Assembly: GCF_004357985.1 (NCBI RefSeq)
Contig: NZ_SMTF01000003.1
Location: 62,001-126,000 of the forward strand
DNA length: 64,000 bases
Source: Luteimonas aestuarii
Lineage (GTDB): Bacteria > Pseudomonadota > Gammaproteobacteria > Xanthomonadales > Xanthomonadaceae
Direction of reading: 5' to 3'
Positions 18,563 through 26,249 of this stretch are shown one piece after another. The notes under the pieces were generated by a model. It saw only the letters and a list, made by a program, of their open reading frames with translations. It was not told the DNA's origin and made no database searches. The first letter of the stretch is position 1; each line of letters opens with the position of its first letter. Made by a program: the position numbers and the translations under genes.

Positions 18563-20335
18563 ATGACCGACGCGACGCAAAAGGATTCGCCCGACCCGCC
18601 CAAGCCGCGCCTCGGCGCGCTGCGCCTGCTGTGGCCCTTCATGATGCGCCAGCGCGGCCTGTTCGCCGCCTGGCTGCTGGCGCTGGCGGCATCGTCCACC
18701 GCCACGCTCAGCCTGCCGGTGGCCGTGCGCCACATGATCGACCGCGGCTTCGACAGCGGCAGCAACGTCGATGCCGCATTCGGCCTGCTGTTCCTGGTGG
18801 CGCTGGCCTTGGCGTTCGCCACCGCGGCGCGGTTCTTCTTCGTCTCGCTGCTGGGCGAGCGGGTGGTGGCGGACCTGCGCAACCGGCTGTATGGGCACCT
18901 TGTCGGCCTGGACCAGGCATTCTTCGAGAAGAACCGCAGCGGCGAACTGGTCTCGCGGCTCAGCGCCGATACCGAGCTGCTGCGCAGCGTGGTGGGTTCG
19001 ACGATGTCGGTGGCGATCCGCAGCGTGGTGATGGTGCTGGGCAGCATCGCGATGCTGGTGATCACCAGCCCGCGGCTGGCGGCGTGGACGCTGGTGGGCA
19101 TCCCGCTGTTCGTGCTGCCGCTGGTGCTGGGCGGCCGCCGGCTGGAGAAGATCTCGCGGCAGAGCCAGGACCGGGTGGCCGATGCCAACACGCTGGCGGC
19201 CGAGGCGCTGGGTGCGATCCGCACGGTGCAGGCGCACGCGCGCGAGCCCTTCGAGCGCCACCGCTTCGCCGATGCGGTCGCGCTGACCGTCGCCACCGCG
19301 CGCCGCCGCATCGGCACCCAGTCGATCATCACGGCTGTCGCCATCTCGCTGATCTTCGGCGCGATCACCCTGGTACTGTGGCTGGGCGCGCACGACGTGA
19401 TCGCCGGACGCATGACCGCGGGCACGCTGGGCCAGTTCGTGCTGTACGCGCTGTTCGGCGCGGGGTCGGTCGGCGCGCTGGCCGAAGTCTGGAACGAGGT
19501 GCAGCGTGCCGCCGGCGGCATGGGCCGCATCGGCGAACTGCTGGATGAGCGCAATGGCATCGCCGCGCCCGCGCATCCGGCGGCGTTGCCGCGACCGCTG
19601 CGCGGCGAACTGCGCTTCGACGAGGTGTCGTTCCACTACCCGACGCGACCGGATGCGGCCGCGCTGGAAGGCTTCAGCCTGCACGTCGCGCCTGGCGAAA
19701 CGGTGGCACTGGTCGGCCCCTCCGGCGCCGGCAAGAGCACGGTATTCGCGATGCTGCTGCGCTTCCACGATCCGCAGGCCGGCCGCATCGCCGTCGACGG
19801 CGTCGGCATCGACACCGTCGATCCGGCGGAACTGCGCGAGGCGATCGCGCTGGTGCCGCAGCAGCCGGCGATCTTCGCCGCCAGCGCGCGCGACAACATC
19901 CGCTACGGCCGGCTGGACGCCAGCGACGACGAGGTCGCCGCCGCCGCGGCTGCCGCCGAAGCGCACGAGTTCATCGCCGCCCTGCCCGCCGGCTACGACG
20001 AGCAGTTGGGCGAGCGTGGCGCACGGTTGTCCGGCGGCCAGCAGCAGCGCATCGCCATCGCCCGCGCCCTGCTCAAGGACGCGCCGATCCTGCTGCTGGA
20101 CGAAGCCACGTCCGCACTGGATGCGCAAAGCGAGCGCGCGGTGCAGATCGCGTTCGAACACCTGATGGAAGGCCGCACCACGCTGGTGATCGCGCATCGG
20201 CTGGCGACCGTGCTGCAGGCCGACCGGATCGTGGTGATGGACCGGGGCCGGATCGTCGCGCAGGGCACGCACGCCGAATTGCTGGCGCAGGGCGGGCTGT
20301 ACGCGGAACTGGCGCGGTTGCAGTTCATCGACTGA
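18563..20335 (+). CDS. ABC exporter, fused permease and ATPase (MsbA/HlyB-like half transporter)
   Basis: A 590-residue half-transporter that would dimerise in the inner membrane. The permease part (about 25-320) begins LRLLWPFMMRQRGLFAAWLL and carries five to six hydrophobic spans. The ATPase part has Walker A GPSGAGKST, the Q-loop VPQQPAIFA, signature LSGGQQQR, Walker B ILLLDEATSALD and the switch IAHRLAT. The start at 18563 is preferred because GGAA lies 8 bp upstream; an in-frame ATG 21 bp earlier has none. The gene follows the IMPACT gene by 129 bp that contain nothing recognisable. The exported substrate cannot be told; lipid or peptide export is typical of this branch. Confidence 0.93.
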   Translation: MTDATQKDSPDPPKPRLGALRLLWPFMMRQRGLFAAWLLALAASSTATLSLPVAVRHMIDRGFDSGSNVDAAFGLLFLVALALAFATAARFFFVSLLGERVVADLRNRLYGHLVGLDQAFFEKNRSGELVSRLSADTELLRSVVGSTMSVAIRSVVMVLGSIAMLVITSPRLAAWTLVGIPLFVLPLVLGGRRLEKISRQSQDRVADANTLAAEALGAIRTVQAHAREPFERHRFADAVALTVATARRRIGTQSIITAVAISLIFGAITLVLWLGAHDVIAGRMTAGTLGQFVLYALFGAGSVGALAEVWNEVQRAAGGMGRIGELLDERNGIAAPAHPAALPRPLRGELRFDEVSFHYPTRPDAAALEGFSLHVAPGETVALVGPSGAGKSTVFAMLLRFHDPQAGRIAVDGVGIDTVDPAELREAIALVPQQPAIFAASARDNIRYGRLDASDDEVAAAAAAAEAHEFIAALPAGYDEQLGERGARLSGGQQQRIAIARALLKDAPILLLDEATSALDAQSERAVQIAFEHLMEGRTTLVIAHRLATVLQADRIVVMDRGRIVAQGTHAELLAQGGLYAELARLQFID

Positions 20336-20352
20336 GCCGTGATCGACCCGAG

Positions 20353-20384
20353 CTCGTCATCCCGGCGCAAGCCGGGATGACGAG
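20353..20384. repeat. REP-like perfect hairpin, 14-bp stem, GCAA loop
   Basis: CTCGTCATCCCGGC, loop GCAA, then GCCGGGATGACGAG. It lies 17 bp after the ABC exporter stop and may also protect or end that transcript, although no T tract follows. It is the best-preserved member of the GTCATCCCGGC family here and abuts structured element copy A. Confidence 0.85.
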
Positions 20385-20700
20385 CGTTGGGCTCTTGATC
20401 TACGTTGAGCAGCAATGCTGTTGGTCGACCCGGAGGGCGGCCGGCATGGGTGAGCCGATGCACGCTTGCGCGCCACTGGCGCGCGCATTGGCGAACGCCC
20501 GCGCCGCAAGCGCGGCCCGGACTTGGCCGCGAAGCGGACAAGCCAGCCGTTTTTCGACAGGACAGGGATGTCCTGTCGAAAAATCCCGTCGAGACCAATC
20601 GACCTGCTTAGCTCTGATCGGGGAAAGGCATTTCTTTGGTTACTTTCTTGACCGGCTTCGCCGTTCGCTCCGCAGTGTGCCAGCAAAGAAAGTAACCCGC
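20385..20700 (+). repeat. Structured repeat element, copy A
   Basis: This is the first of three related copies (B 45880-46108 inverted, C 46236-46440). It starts with TTGATCTACGTTGAGCAGCA and CGGAGGGCGGCCGGCA, shared with copy B. A 100-nt stretch unique to this copy follows. Next comes hairpin 1 (TTTTTCGACAGGACA, 20550-20564; loop GGGA; reverse complement to 20583), then a linker with GGGGAAAGGC. Hairpin 2 closes the copy (GGTTACTTTCTT at 20638-20649 with AAGAAAGTAACC at 20686-20697, enclosing a small CGGC-TTC-GCCG hairpin). No protein-coding signal is visible. It fills most of the 436-bp gap between the ABC exporter and the H1-like gene. Confidence 0.85.
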
Positions 20701-20771
20701 CCGTTCACGGGCGGAACGCTCTTGACCGACCCATCGCCACGGCGGCGAGCGGCTCCCTGCCCAAATGAACG

Positions 20772-21437
20772 TCAGCGAGTCTTCTTCGCGCGGGTACGGC
20801 GCGACGCCTGGCCGACACGCTGGCGCGATGCGGCACCGCCCAGGCTGCGCGGAATCTTGATGCGGGTCTTGCTGGAGACCGCCTTCGCCGGGCCCTTGGC
20901 AGCAGGCTTGGCGGCCTTCTTCGTCGCTGCCTTCTTGCCGGCGGCCTTCCCGGCAACCGCCTTGGTGGCCGTGGACTTGCCGACGGCGGCCTTCTTCGCG
21001 GTCTTCTTCTTCGTGGCCGTCTTCGCCACGGTCTCGCCAGCCGCCGCCTTCACCGCCCTGCGCGCGGCCTTGCGCTCGCCCTTGTTGGCCTTCTTCTTCG
21101 GGGTTGCGGCCTTGCCCTCGCCCAGCGAGCGCATGGCGCTGCTGCTCTCGCGGTCCAGCTTCGCCAGCTGGGCCTCGAAGTGCTTCAGCGCGCGGTCGAG
21201 CACCTTCGACTTGTCGCCGGTGCGCACGTTGGCCCTGCCGGAACGCCCGTCCTTACTGCCGGTGGTGCGCGAGGAGCGGATGCGCTGGCGCTGCTGCAGG
21301 TCGCGCTGCTTGTCGCGCAGGTCGCGCAGGCGCTTGATCAGCGAGACCAGGTCCTTGACCTGCCACGGGCCGGTGGATTGCACCATCTTGCGCTCGCAGT
21401 CGCTCAGCAGTGCGGCGTCGGTAGCGGAGAGTTTCAT
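20772..21437 (-). CDS. Histone H1-like lysine/alanine-rich protein
   Basis: A 221-residue protein with two parts. Residues 1-105 form an alpha-helical domain (LSATDAALLSDCERKMVQST, then SLIKRLRDLRDKQRDLQQRQ, and KVLDRALKHFEAQLAKLDRE) typical of a conserved xanthomonad protein. Residues 110-221 form a Lys/Ala-rich tail with H1-like repeats (KKKANKGERKAARRAVKAAA, KKAAGKKAATKKAA-type units). The tail would bind nucleic acid without sequence specificity. A role in nucleoid organisation is inferred from the tail alone. It has no operon partner: 42 bp separate it from the FAD monooxygenase stop upstream. Confidence 0.85.
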   Translation of the reverse strand: MKLSATDAALLSDCERKMVQSTGPWQVKDLVSLIKRLRDLRDKQRDLQQRQRIRSSRTTGSKDGRSGRANVRTGDKSKVLDRALKHFEAQLAKLDRESSSAMRSLGEGKAATPKKKANKGERKAARRAVKAAAGETVAKTATKKKTAKKAAVGKSTATKAVAGKAAGKKAATKKAAKPAAKGPAKAVSSKTRIKIPRSLGGAASRQRVGQASRRTRAKKTR

Positions 21438-21479
21438 CGCGTCATTCCATTTGGATCGAAGCGGACATCAAACCACATT

Positions 21480-22751
21480 TCATGCATCCGGCACAGATTG
21501 CCCATGCGACACGCGAGCCATGCCGTGCACGCGCGCACCGAGTTCGTCGACGAAACGCGGATCGAGCGCGACCTGTCCGAACAGTCCCCGCTGCGTCCCG
21601 CTGAGCACCCGCAGCATGTGCGCCCTGCCCACCGGCAACTTGCCCGCGGGCAGCAATGCAACATCGCGCAGGCGCGCGACGAGCTCCCGGTCGGACTGGA
21701 ACATCGGCGTCAGCCAGCGGCTCCAGACGTGGTAGATGCGCAGGTGCCGGCGGCGTTCACGCTGGTAGTGCGCAAGCGCATCGGCCAACGCCGCTCCGCC
21801 ACGCAACGCATCGGCAAGCGCCAGGGCATCCAGCAGCGCCATGTTCACGCCCTGCCCCAGCTGTGGACTCATGGCGTGCGCGGCATCGCCCACCAGCACC
21901 ACGCGCCCGCGGTGCCAGTCGCGCATCACCGTGTCGCGGTAGCGGGCGCGCGCCAAGTGCATGGGCGACTCGATGCCCGACAACAGCGCGGCCGCTTCCG
22001 GCCACAATGCCGCCACTTCTTGCTTCCAGGTCTCCACGCCATCGGCCTGCCAGCGCTCGAAGGACGCGACCGGCAGGCTCCAGAAGAAACTGAGCTTCCG
22101 CTGGTCGTCGCCGGGGCAAGTGCCAACGGGCAGAAGGCCGATCATCTTGCGCGCGGCGACGTAGCGCTGGCGCAGTTCATGCATGTGTGGCCAGTGCGCT
22201 CGCGGCAGCAGGCACCACAGCGCACCCCACGGATAGGGCGCGTCCAGTGAAGGCCTTGCGACAACGCCACGCAGGCTGGATGCCGCCCCATCGGCCAGCA
22301 CCACGAGATCGAACGGACCATGCCGGCTGCCGCGCTGGTCGAGCAGCGTGCGGCCATCGTCCAGCACATCGGCGATGGCCGTATCCGCCTGCACGGCAGC
22401 ATGGCCATCCCAGGCATCGGCAAGGATCGAGAACAGCGCACCCCGCTGCATGCCCAAGCCGGCGAGGCGCGCGTCCAGCGTGGCATAGCGCATGTCCATC
22501 ACCGCACGGCCGCAGGGCACGTCGCCAAACAATCGTTCCACCACGGCGCCATGCTTCAACACACCGTCCAGCAAGCCCATGCGCCACAGCGCCTGCAGGC
22601 CAGTCGGTTGCAGCAGGAACCCCGCCCCCACCGGACCGGGCGTGGCCACGCGCTCGAACACCTCGACGTGATGCCCGTCACGCGACAGCAGCACGGCCGT
22701 CGCTTGTCCTGCCGTGCCATAGCCCACGATGGCGATGCGTTTGCGCGTCAT
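21480..22751 (-). CDS. FAD-dependent monooxygenase (UbiH/PHBH family)
   Basis: A 423-residue flavoprotein hydroxylase. The N-terminal Rossmann motif reads IAIVGYGTAGQATAVLL, then VEVFER. The second FAD motif reads VVLVGDAAHAMSPQLGQGVN near residue 300, and a DG-type segment (VVLADGAASSLRG) lies between them. The first loop is GYGTAG, where GAGIAG is more usual. Such enzymes hydroxylate aromatic or quinone substrates with NAD(P)H and oxygen; the substrate is not readable here. The start is the ATG of MTRKRIAIVGYG. It lies downstream of the cold-shock gene and its terminator. Confidence 0.9.
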   Translation of the reverse strand: MTRKRIAIVGYGTAGQATAVLLSRDGHHVEVFERVATPGPVGAGFLLQPTGLQALWRMGLLDGVLKHGAVVERLFGDVPCGRAVMDMRYATLDARLAGLGMQRGALFSILADAWDGHAAVQADTAIADVLDDGRTLLDQRGSRHGPFDLVVLADGAASSLRGVVARPSLDAPYPWGALWCLLPRAHWPHMHELRQRYVAARKMIGLLPVGTCPGDDQRKLSFFWSLPVASFERWQADGVETWKQEVAALWPEAAALLSGIESPMHLARARYRDTVMRDWHRGRVVLVGDAAHAMSPQLGQGVNMALLDALALADALRGGAALADALAHYQRERRRHLRIYHVWSRWLTPMFQSDRELVARLRDVALLPAGKLPVGRAHMLRVLSGTQRGLFGQVALDPRFVDELGARVHGMARVSHGQSVPDA

Positions 22752-22785
22752 TGCGCCGATGCTCCCTGCCGGTGATCCATGCAAG

Positions 22786-22807
22786 AAAAACCCCGCCGAA
22801 GCGGGGT
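22786..22807 (-). terminator. Intrinsic terminator of the cold-shock gene
   Basis: On the leftward strand ACCCCGC, loop TTCG, GCGGGGT is followed by a run of five T. It lies 24 bp past the cold-shock stop. Stem, tetraloop and T tract are all classical. Confidence 0.9.
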
Positions 22808-22831
22808 CCGGACATCCCGAACGGGTTCCGA

Positions 22832-23038
22832 TCAGGCCACAGGCGTCACCCCTGCCGCCTGTGCGCCTTTCGGTCCCTGCGTGACTTCGTATTGCACGCG
22901 TTGGCCTTCCTGCAGGGAGCGGAAGCCCTTGGAGTCGATCGCGGAAAAATGGACGAATACATCCGCGCTGCCATCTTCGGGCGCAATGAACCCGAACCCC
23001 TTGGCGTCGTTGAACCACTTCACAGTGCCGTATTGCAT
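22832..23038 (-). CDS. Cold-shock domain protein
   Basis: A 68-residue CspA-family single-stranded nucleic-acid-binding protein. RNP1 reads KGFGFIAP and RNP2 reads VFVHFSAI, both with the aromatic residues that stack on bases. The opening [12 protein letters not shown] is normal, and [24 protein letters not shown] closes the fold. The ATG at 23038 is fixed by family alignment. It is a single gene with its own terminator at 22786-22807. Whether it is cold-induced cannot be read; the 89-bp leader shows no recognisable cold box. Confidence 0.97.
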   Translation of the reverse strand: MQYGTVKWFNDAKGFGFIAPEDGSADVFVHFSAIDSKGFRSLQEGQRVQYEVTQGPKGAQAAGVTPVA

Positions 23039-23127
23039 GATCTCGTCGAACCTCGTGATGGATGCAGGGCGTGTGCGGCAGTGCAAGGCGCCGCACCCGG
23101 CGAGTATGCAAACTCCGGTGCCGAGGT

Positions 23128-23883
23128 TCAATCGCCTGCGAGCAGACCAGCCACCAGCGCAGGAATGCCGGACGACGCCGCGGCCACGTTGGCCAGCACG
23201 TCGTCGAGCGTGATCACCTCGTCCACATCGGGCCCTGCCCCTGCCGCCCAGTTGGCGACGATGGCGAGGCAGGCGTACTCGAGCCCCATTTCGCGCGCGA
23301 GCCCCGCTTCCGGCATGCCGGTCATGCCCACCAGGTCGCAACCGTCGCGGCGCATCCGCGCGATCTCGGCCTTGGTCTCCAGCCTCGGGCCCTGCGTGGC
23401 GCCATAGCAACCGCCGTCGACCAATGCGATGCCACGGCGACGCGCCGCGGACAGCACCGCCGCGCGAAGCGCCGGCGTGTACGGATCGCCGAAATCCACG
23501 TGCAGCACGTCGGTGCCGGGTTCCTCGCAAATCGTCGAAACGCGTCCCCAGGTGTAGTCGATCAACTGCTCCGGGCAAGCCAGCACGCGTGGGCCGAAGC
23601 GTTCGGTGATGCCGCCGACCGTATTCAGCGCCAGCACGCGCGTCGCACCCAGCGCCCGTAGCGCCGCGAGATTGGCGCGATAGTTGACCTGGTGCGGCGG
23701 TACCGAGTGCCCTTCGCCATGGCGCGCTAGGAACGCGACGCGATGCCCGCCCAGCGTGCCGATGCGCACCGGACCGGAGGGCGCGCCATATTTCGTCACC
23801 GGCTGGTGGCTTTCGATGTCCTGCAGTTCGCCCAATGCATACAGGCCGGTGCCGCCGATGACGGCAAGGAGGGGGGAAGTCAT
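23128..23883 (-). CDS. S-methyl-5'-thioinosine phosphorylase (MTAP/PNP family)
   Basis: A 251-residue phosphorylase of the MTAP/PNP fold. It should cleave methylthioinosine (or a related nucleoside) with phosphate to give hypoxanthine and methylthioribose-1-phosphate. Motifs are [13 protein letters not shown] at the start, [46 protein letters not shown] and [15 protein letters not shown]. The methylthioinosine assignment follows the known gammaproteobacterial branch (as in Pseudomonas). An MTA-specific enzyme is the alternative. It follows hpt, which would use the hypoxanthine released, so the pair makes a sensible purine-salvage unit. Confidence 0.85.
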   Translation of the reverse strand: MTSPLLAVIGGTGLYALGELQDIESHQPVTKYGAPSGPVRIGTLGGHRVAFLARHGEGHSVPPHQVNYRANLAALRALGATRVLALNTVGGITERFGPRVLACPEQLIDYTWGRVSTICEEPGTDVLHVDFGDPYTPALRAAVLSAARRRGIALVDGGCYGATQGPRLETKAEIARMRRDGCDLVGMTGMPEAGLAREMGLEYACLAIVANWAAGAGPDVDEVITLDDVLANVAAASSGIPALVAGLLAGD

Positions 23884-24027
23884 GGCATCTACCGGTGATC
23901 GATGGGCGTGGTCGCGACTATACCGGTCGCGCGCCGCGGCCCGCAGTCGCTTGCGAATCGACCGCCGCGATGCCTGTCACGGGATTGCCGGCGGTACGGC
24001 GAAACAGGCACGTCCACGTGCCGCGGC

Positions 24028-24588
24028 TCATTCGCCCAGGGCGTAGATGCCCGGCAGGTTGCGGCCCTGCTCATGGAAGTCCATGCCGTAGCCGAACACA
24101 TAGCGGTCGGGCACTTCGACGCCTTCGTAGTCGGCACCGATACCATCGACACGGCGGTCGTGCGCCTTGGTCGCCAGCACCGCGACGCGCACATCCAACG
24201 CGCCCTGGTCCTCGCACCAGTACTTCACCGCCTTCAGCGTATGGCCTTCGTCGAGGATGTCGTCGACCAGCAGCACGCGGCGCCCGCGCAGCGGGGTGGC
24301 GGGACGATGCAGCCAGGCCAGTCCGGAGCCGGTGGTGTTGCCGCGGTAGCGGGTGGCGTGCAGGTACTCCAGCTCGACGTCCAGTTCGCGCTCGCCCAGC
24401 GCGAACGCGAGCTGCGCGGCGAATGGCATGCCGCCATGCATGATGGTGATGAACAGCGGCGGCGTGTCGTCGTCCTCGTAGTCGTCGCAGATGGCGTCGG
24501 CCATGTCCTCGATCGCGTCTTCCAGCGCATCGCGGTCGTGGATCAGGTCGGCACTGCCGATCACGTCGGCCAGCTTCGGGATGTTCAT
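24028..24588 (-). CDS. hpt: Hypoxanthine-guanine phosphoribosyltransferase
   Basis: Hpt joins hypoxanthine or guanine to PRPP, giving IMP or GMP. The 186-residue protein has the PRPP-binding loop VLLVDDILDEGHTL and FITIMHGGMPFAAQL near the pyrophosphate site, and ends with the base-recognition segment VPDRYVFGYGMDFHEQGRNL. It starts at the ATG overlapping the nagZ stop (ATGA) and is followed 144 bp later by the thioinosine phosphorylase. The three genes are likely read together. Confidence 0.95.
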   Translation of the reverse strand: MNIPKLADVIGSADLIHDRDALEDAIEDMADAICDDYEDDDTPPLFITIMHGGMPFAAQLAFALGERELDVELEYLHATRYRGNTTGSGLAWLHRPATPLRGRRVLLVDDILDEGHTLKAVKYWCEDQGALDVRVAVLATKAHDRRVDGIGADYEGVEVPDRYVFGYGMDFHEQGRNLPGIYALGE

Positions 24589-25592
24589 GCCATCGCCCCC
24601 GGAAGCGTGCCCAACTTCGACTGCACGCCGCCACGGCGACCGTCGGCCAGCAGGCCGTCCCATCCCATTGCGCCGCGACCGATCAAGGAGATCACCGCTG
24701 CGGTGTCGAGCTGGCGGTCCTTCACGGCGGCCAGCGACTCCTCGACCAGTTCCGGATGGCAGACCAGCACCACGTCGCAACCCGCGTCCAGGTGCGCATC
24801 CACCCGCGCCTTGATGCCGCCCGCCGAGAAGGCCGCCGCCATGCCGATGTCGTCGGAGAACACCACGCCGCGGAAACCCATCTCGTCACGCAGGATGTCG
24901 TTGATCCAGAACGGCGAGTAGCCGGCCGGTTCCGGCGCCACCTGCGGATAGACCACGTGCGCCAGCATCACCGCGTCGGCGCCGGCATCGATACCGGCCA
25001 CGAACGGGATCAGGTCGTGCGCGCGGATCGCGTCCAGCGGACGGTCATCCACCGCGTTGTCGAAATGCGTGTCCTCGCGCACCGTACCGTGGCCGGGGAA
25101 GTGCTTGAGCGTCGCCGCCATCCCGACCGAATGCATGCCCTTGACGTAGGCGCGGGTGAACGCGGCGACCACCTGCGGGTCTTCCGAGAACGCACGGTTG
25201 CCGATGGCGAGGTTGCCGTGGCCCACGTCCACCACCGGCGCGAAACTCAGGTCGACGCCACTGGCGCGGATCTCGCTGGCCATCAGCCAGGCATGTTCTT
25301 CCGCCAGCGCCAGCGCGGCATCGGGATCGCTGGCGTACAGGCGGCCGAATCCGTCCAGCGACGGCAGCGCGGTGTAGCCCTCTTCGAAGCGCTGCACGCG
25401 CCCGCCTTCCTGGTCCACGCAGATCAGCTGCGGCCGCAGCGCCACTTCGCGGATGGCGACGCAAAGCTCGGCCACCTGGTCGCGTGAAGCGAAGTTGCGC
25501 TTGAACAGGATCACGCCCGCGCACGCGTCGTGCTGCAGCCAGTCGCGCTCCTGCGCGGTGAGTTCCTTGCCGGCGATGCCGATGACGAGCAT
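24585..25592 (-). CDS. nagZ: Beta-N-acetylhexosaminidase NagZ
   Basis: NagZ is a cytoplasmic family-3 glycoside hydrolase that removes GlcNAc from anhydro-muropeptides in cell-wall recycling. The 335-residue length fits. The family signature KHFPGHGTVREDTHFD holds the catalytic His/Asp dyad, and the nucleophile Asp lies in VVFSDDIGMAAAF. Substrate residues appear in CVDQEGGRVQRF. The products influence AmpC-type beta-lactamase induction in some relatives. It overlaps hpt by 4 bp and follows the CYTH gene by 9 bp. Confidence 0.96.
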   Translation of the reverse strand: MLVIGIAGKELTAQERDWLQHDACAGVILFKRNFASRDQVAELCVAIREVALRPQLICVDQEGGRVQRFEEGYTALPSLDGFGRLYASDPDAALALAEEHAWLMASEIRASGVDLSFAPVVDVGHGNLAIGNRAFSEDPQVVAAFTRAYVKGMHSVGMAATLKHFPGHGTVREDTHFDNAVDDRPLDAIRAHDLIPFVAGIDAGADAVMLAHVVYPQVAPEPAGYSPFWINDILRDEMGFRGVVFSDDIGMAAAFSAGGIKARVDAHLDAGCDVVLVCHPELVEESLAAVKDRQLDTAAVISLIGRGAMGWDGLLADGRRGGVQSKLGTLPGAMA

Positions 25593-25601
25593 GGGGGATC
25601 C

Positions 25602-26123
25602 TTATTCGGGGATGTCGAGGGCGTCGCGCTCGCGTTGCGTCCAGTCCTGAAACGGACGCGAGGCCAACGCCAGATTGTAATAGCGGGCGGCATCTGTCAC
25701 CTCTTTCCCCGCCCATGCCGGCTTCACGATTTTTTCACTCGCATCGCCCAGTTCCACCTCGGCAACGACCAGTCCGGCGTTGTCGCCCAGGAACTCGTCC
25801 ACTTCCCACAGGTGGCCGCCGTGCCGGACCAGGTGCCGGCGCTTGTCGATCACCCCGCCCACGCACAACGCCAGCAGGGCGCGGGCATCCGCCACGGGGA
25901 TCGGGTAGTCGAATTCCTGCCGGGTATGCCCCGACTCGCGCGACTTGAGGTTCAGGAACGCGGCACCGCCCTGGATGCGGATGCGCACCGATGCCTTCTG
26001 TTGTCCGCGATCCATTGCGCCGATGTCGTTGATGTAGCCCTGCGCCATGGGCAGCACTTCGTGCGCCGCATCGCGCCAGCCATCGCCGACGACCAGGAAC
26101 TTTCGCTCGATTTCAATGCCCAT
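25602..26123 (-). CDS. CYTH domain protein (inorganic triphosphatase-like)
   Basis: A 173-residue CYTH-fold protein. The N-terminal EIERKFLV is the EXEXK metal/phosphate motif. Further charged strand motifs of the triphosphate tunnel follow: SVRIRIQGGAAFLNLKSRES, RHLVRHGGHLWEVDEFLG and LVVAEVELGDASE. Single-domain bacterial members usually hydrolyse tripolyphosphate or thiamine triphosphate. The substrate here is not known. It opens the nagZ-hpt operon. Confidence 0.92.
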   Translation of the reverse strand: MGIEIERKFLVVGDGWRDAAHEVLPMAQGYINDIGAMDRGQQKASVRIRIQGGAAFLNLKSRESGHTRQEFDYPIPVADARALLALCVGGVIDKRRHLVRHGGHLWEVDEFLGDNAGLVVAEVELGDASEKIVKPAWAGKEVTDAARYYNLALASRPFQDWTQRERDALDIPE

Positions 26124-26142
26124 GATGCCTAATGCCTCTCCA

Positions 26143-26240
26143 CGTCATCCCGGCGAACACCGGGATCCAGCGACTCACCCGCATCCATCCGCCAATGACA
26201 CCGGTGAACGGTATCCATCCCAGCTTGCGCCGGAATGACG
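26143..26240. repeat. Paired inverted REP units (BIME-like)
   Basis: A left unit CGTCATCCCGGCGAACACCG and a right unit CTTGCGCCGGAATGACG face each other across about 55 bp with poor internal symmetry. The outer ends CGTCAT...ATGACG are inverted repeats. The pair sits in the 126-bp gap between rlmD and the CYTH gene. Confidence 0.75.
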
Positions 26241-26249
26241 ACACCGAAG

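Noticed and set aside
17795..20272. An 825-codon leftward frame opposite the ABC exporter and its upstream genes
   Set aside because: Repetitive Arg/His/Gln/Ala composition and no recognisable motif. The opposite strand carries a complete ABC exporter.
20440..20760. A short protein gene inside structured element copy A
   Set aside because: Open frames run through the hairpins without conserved residues. The same regions of copies B and C give unrelated peptides.
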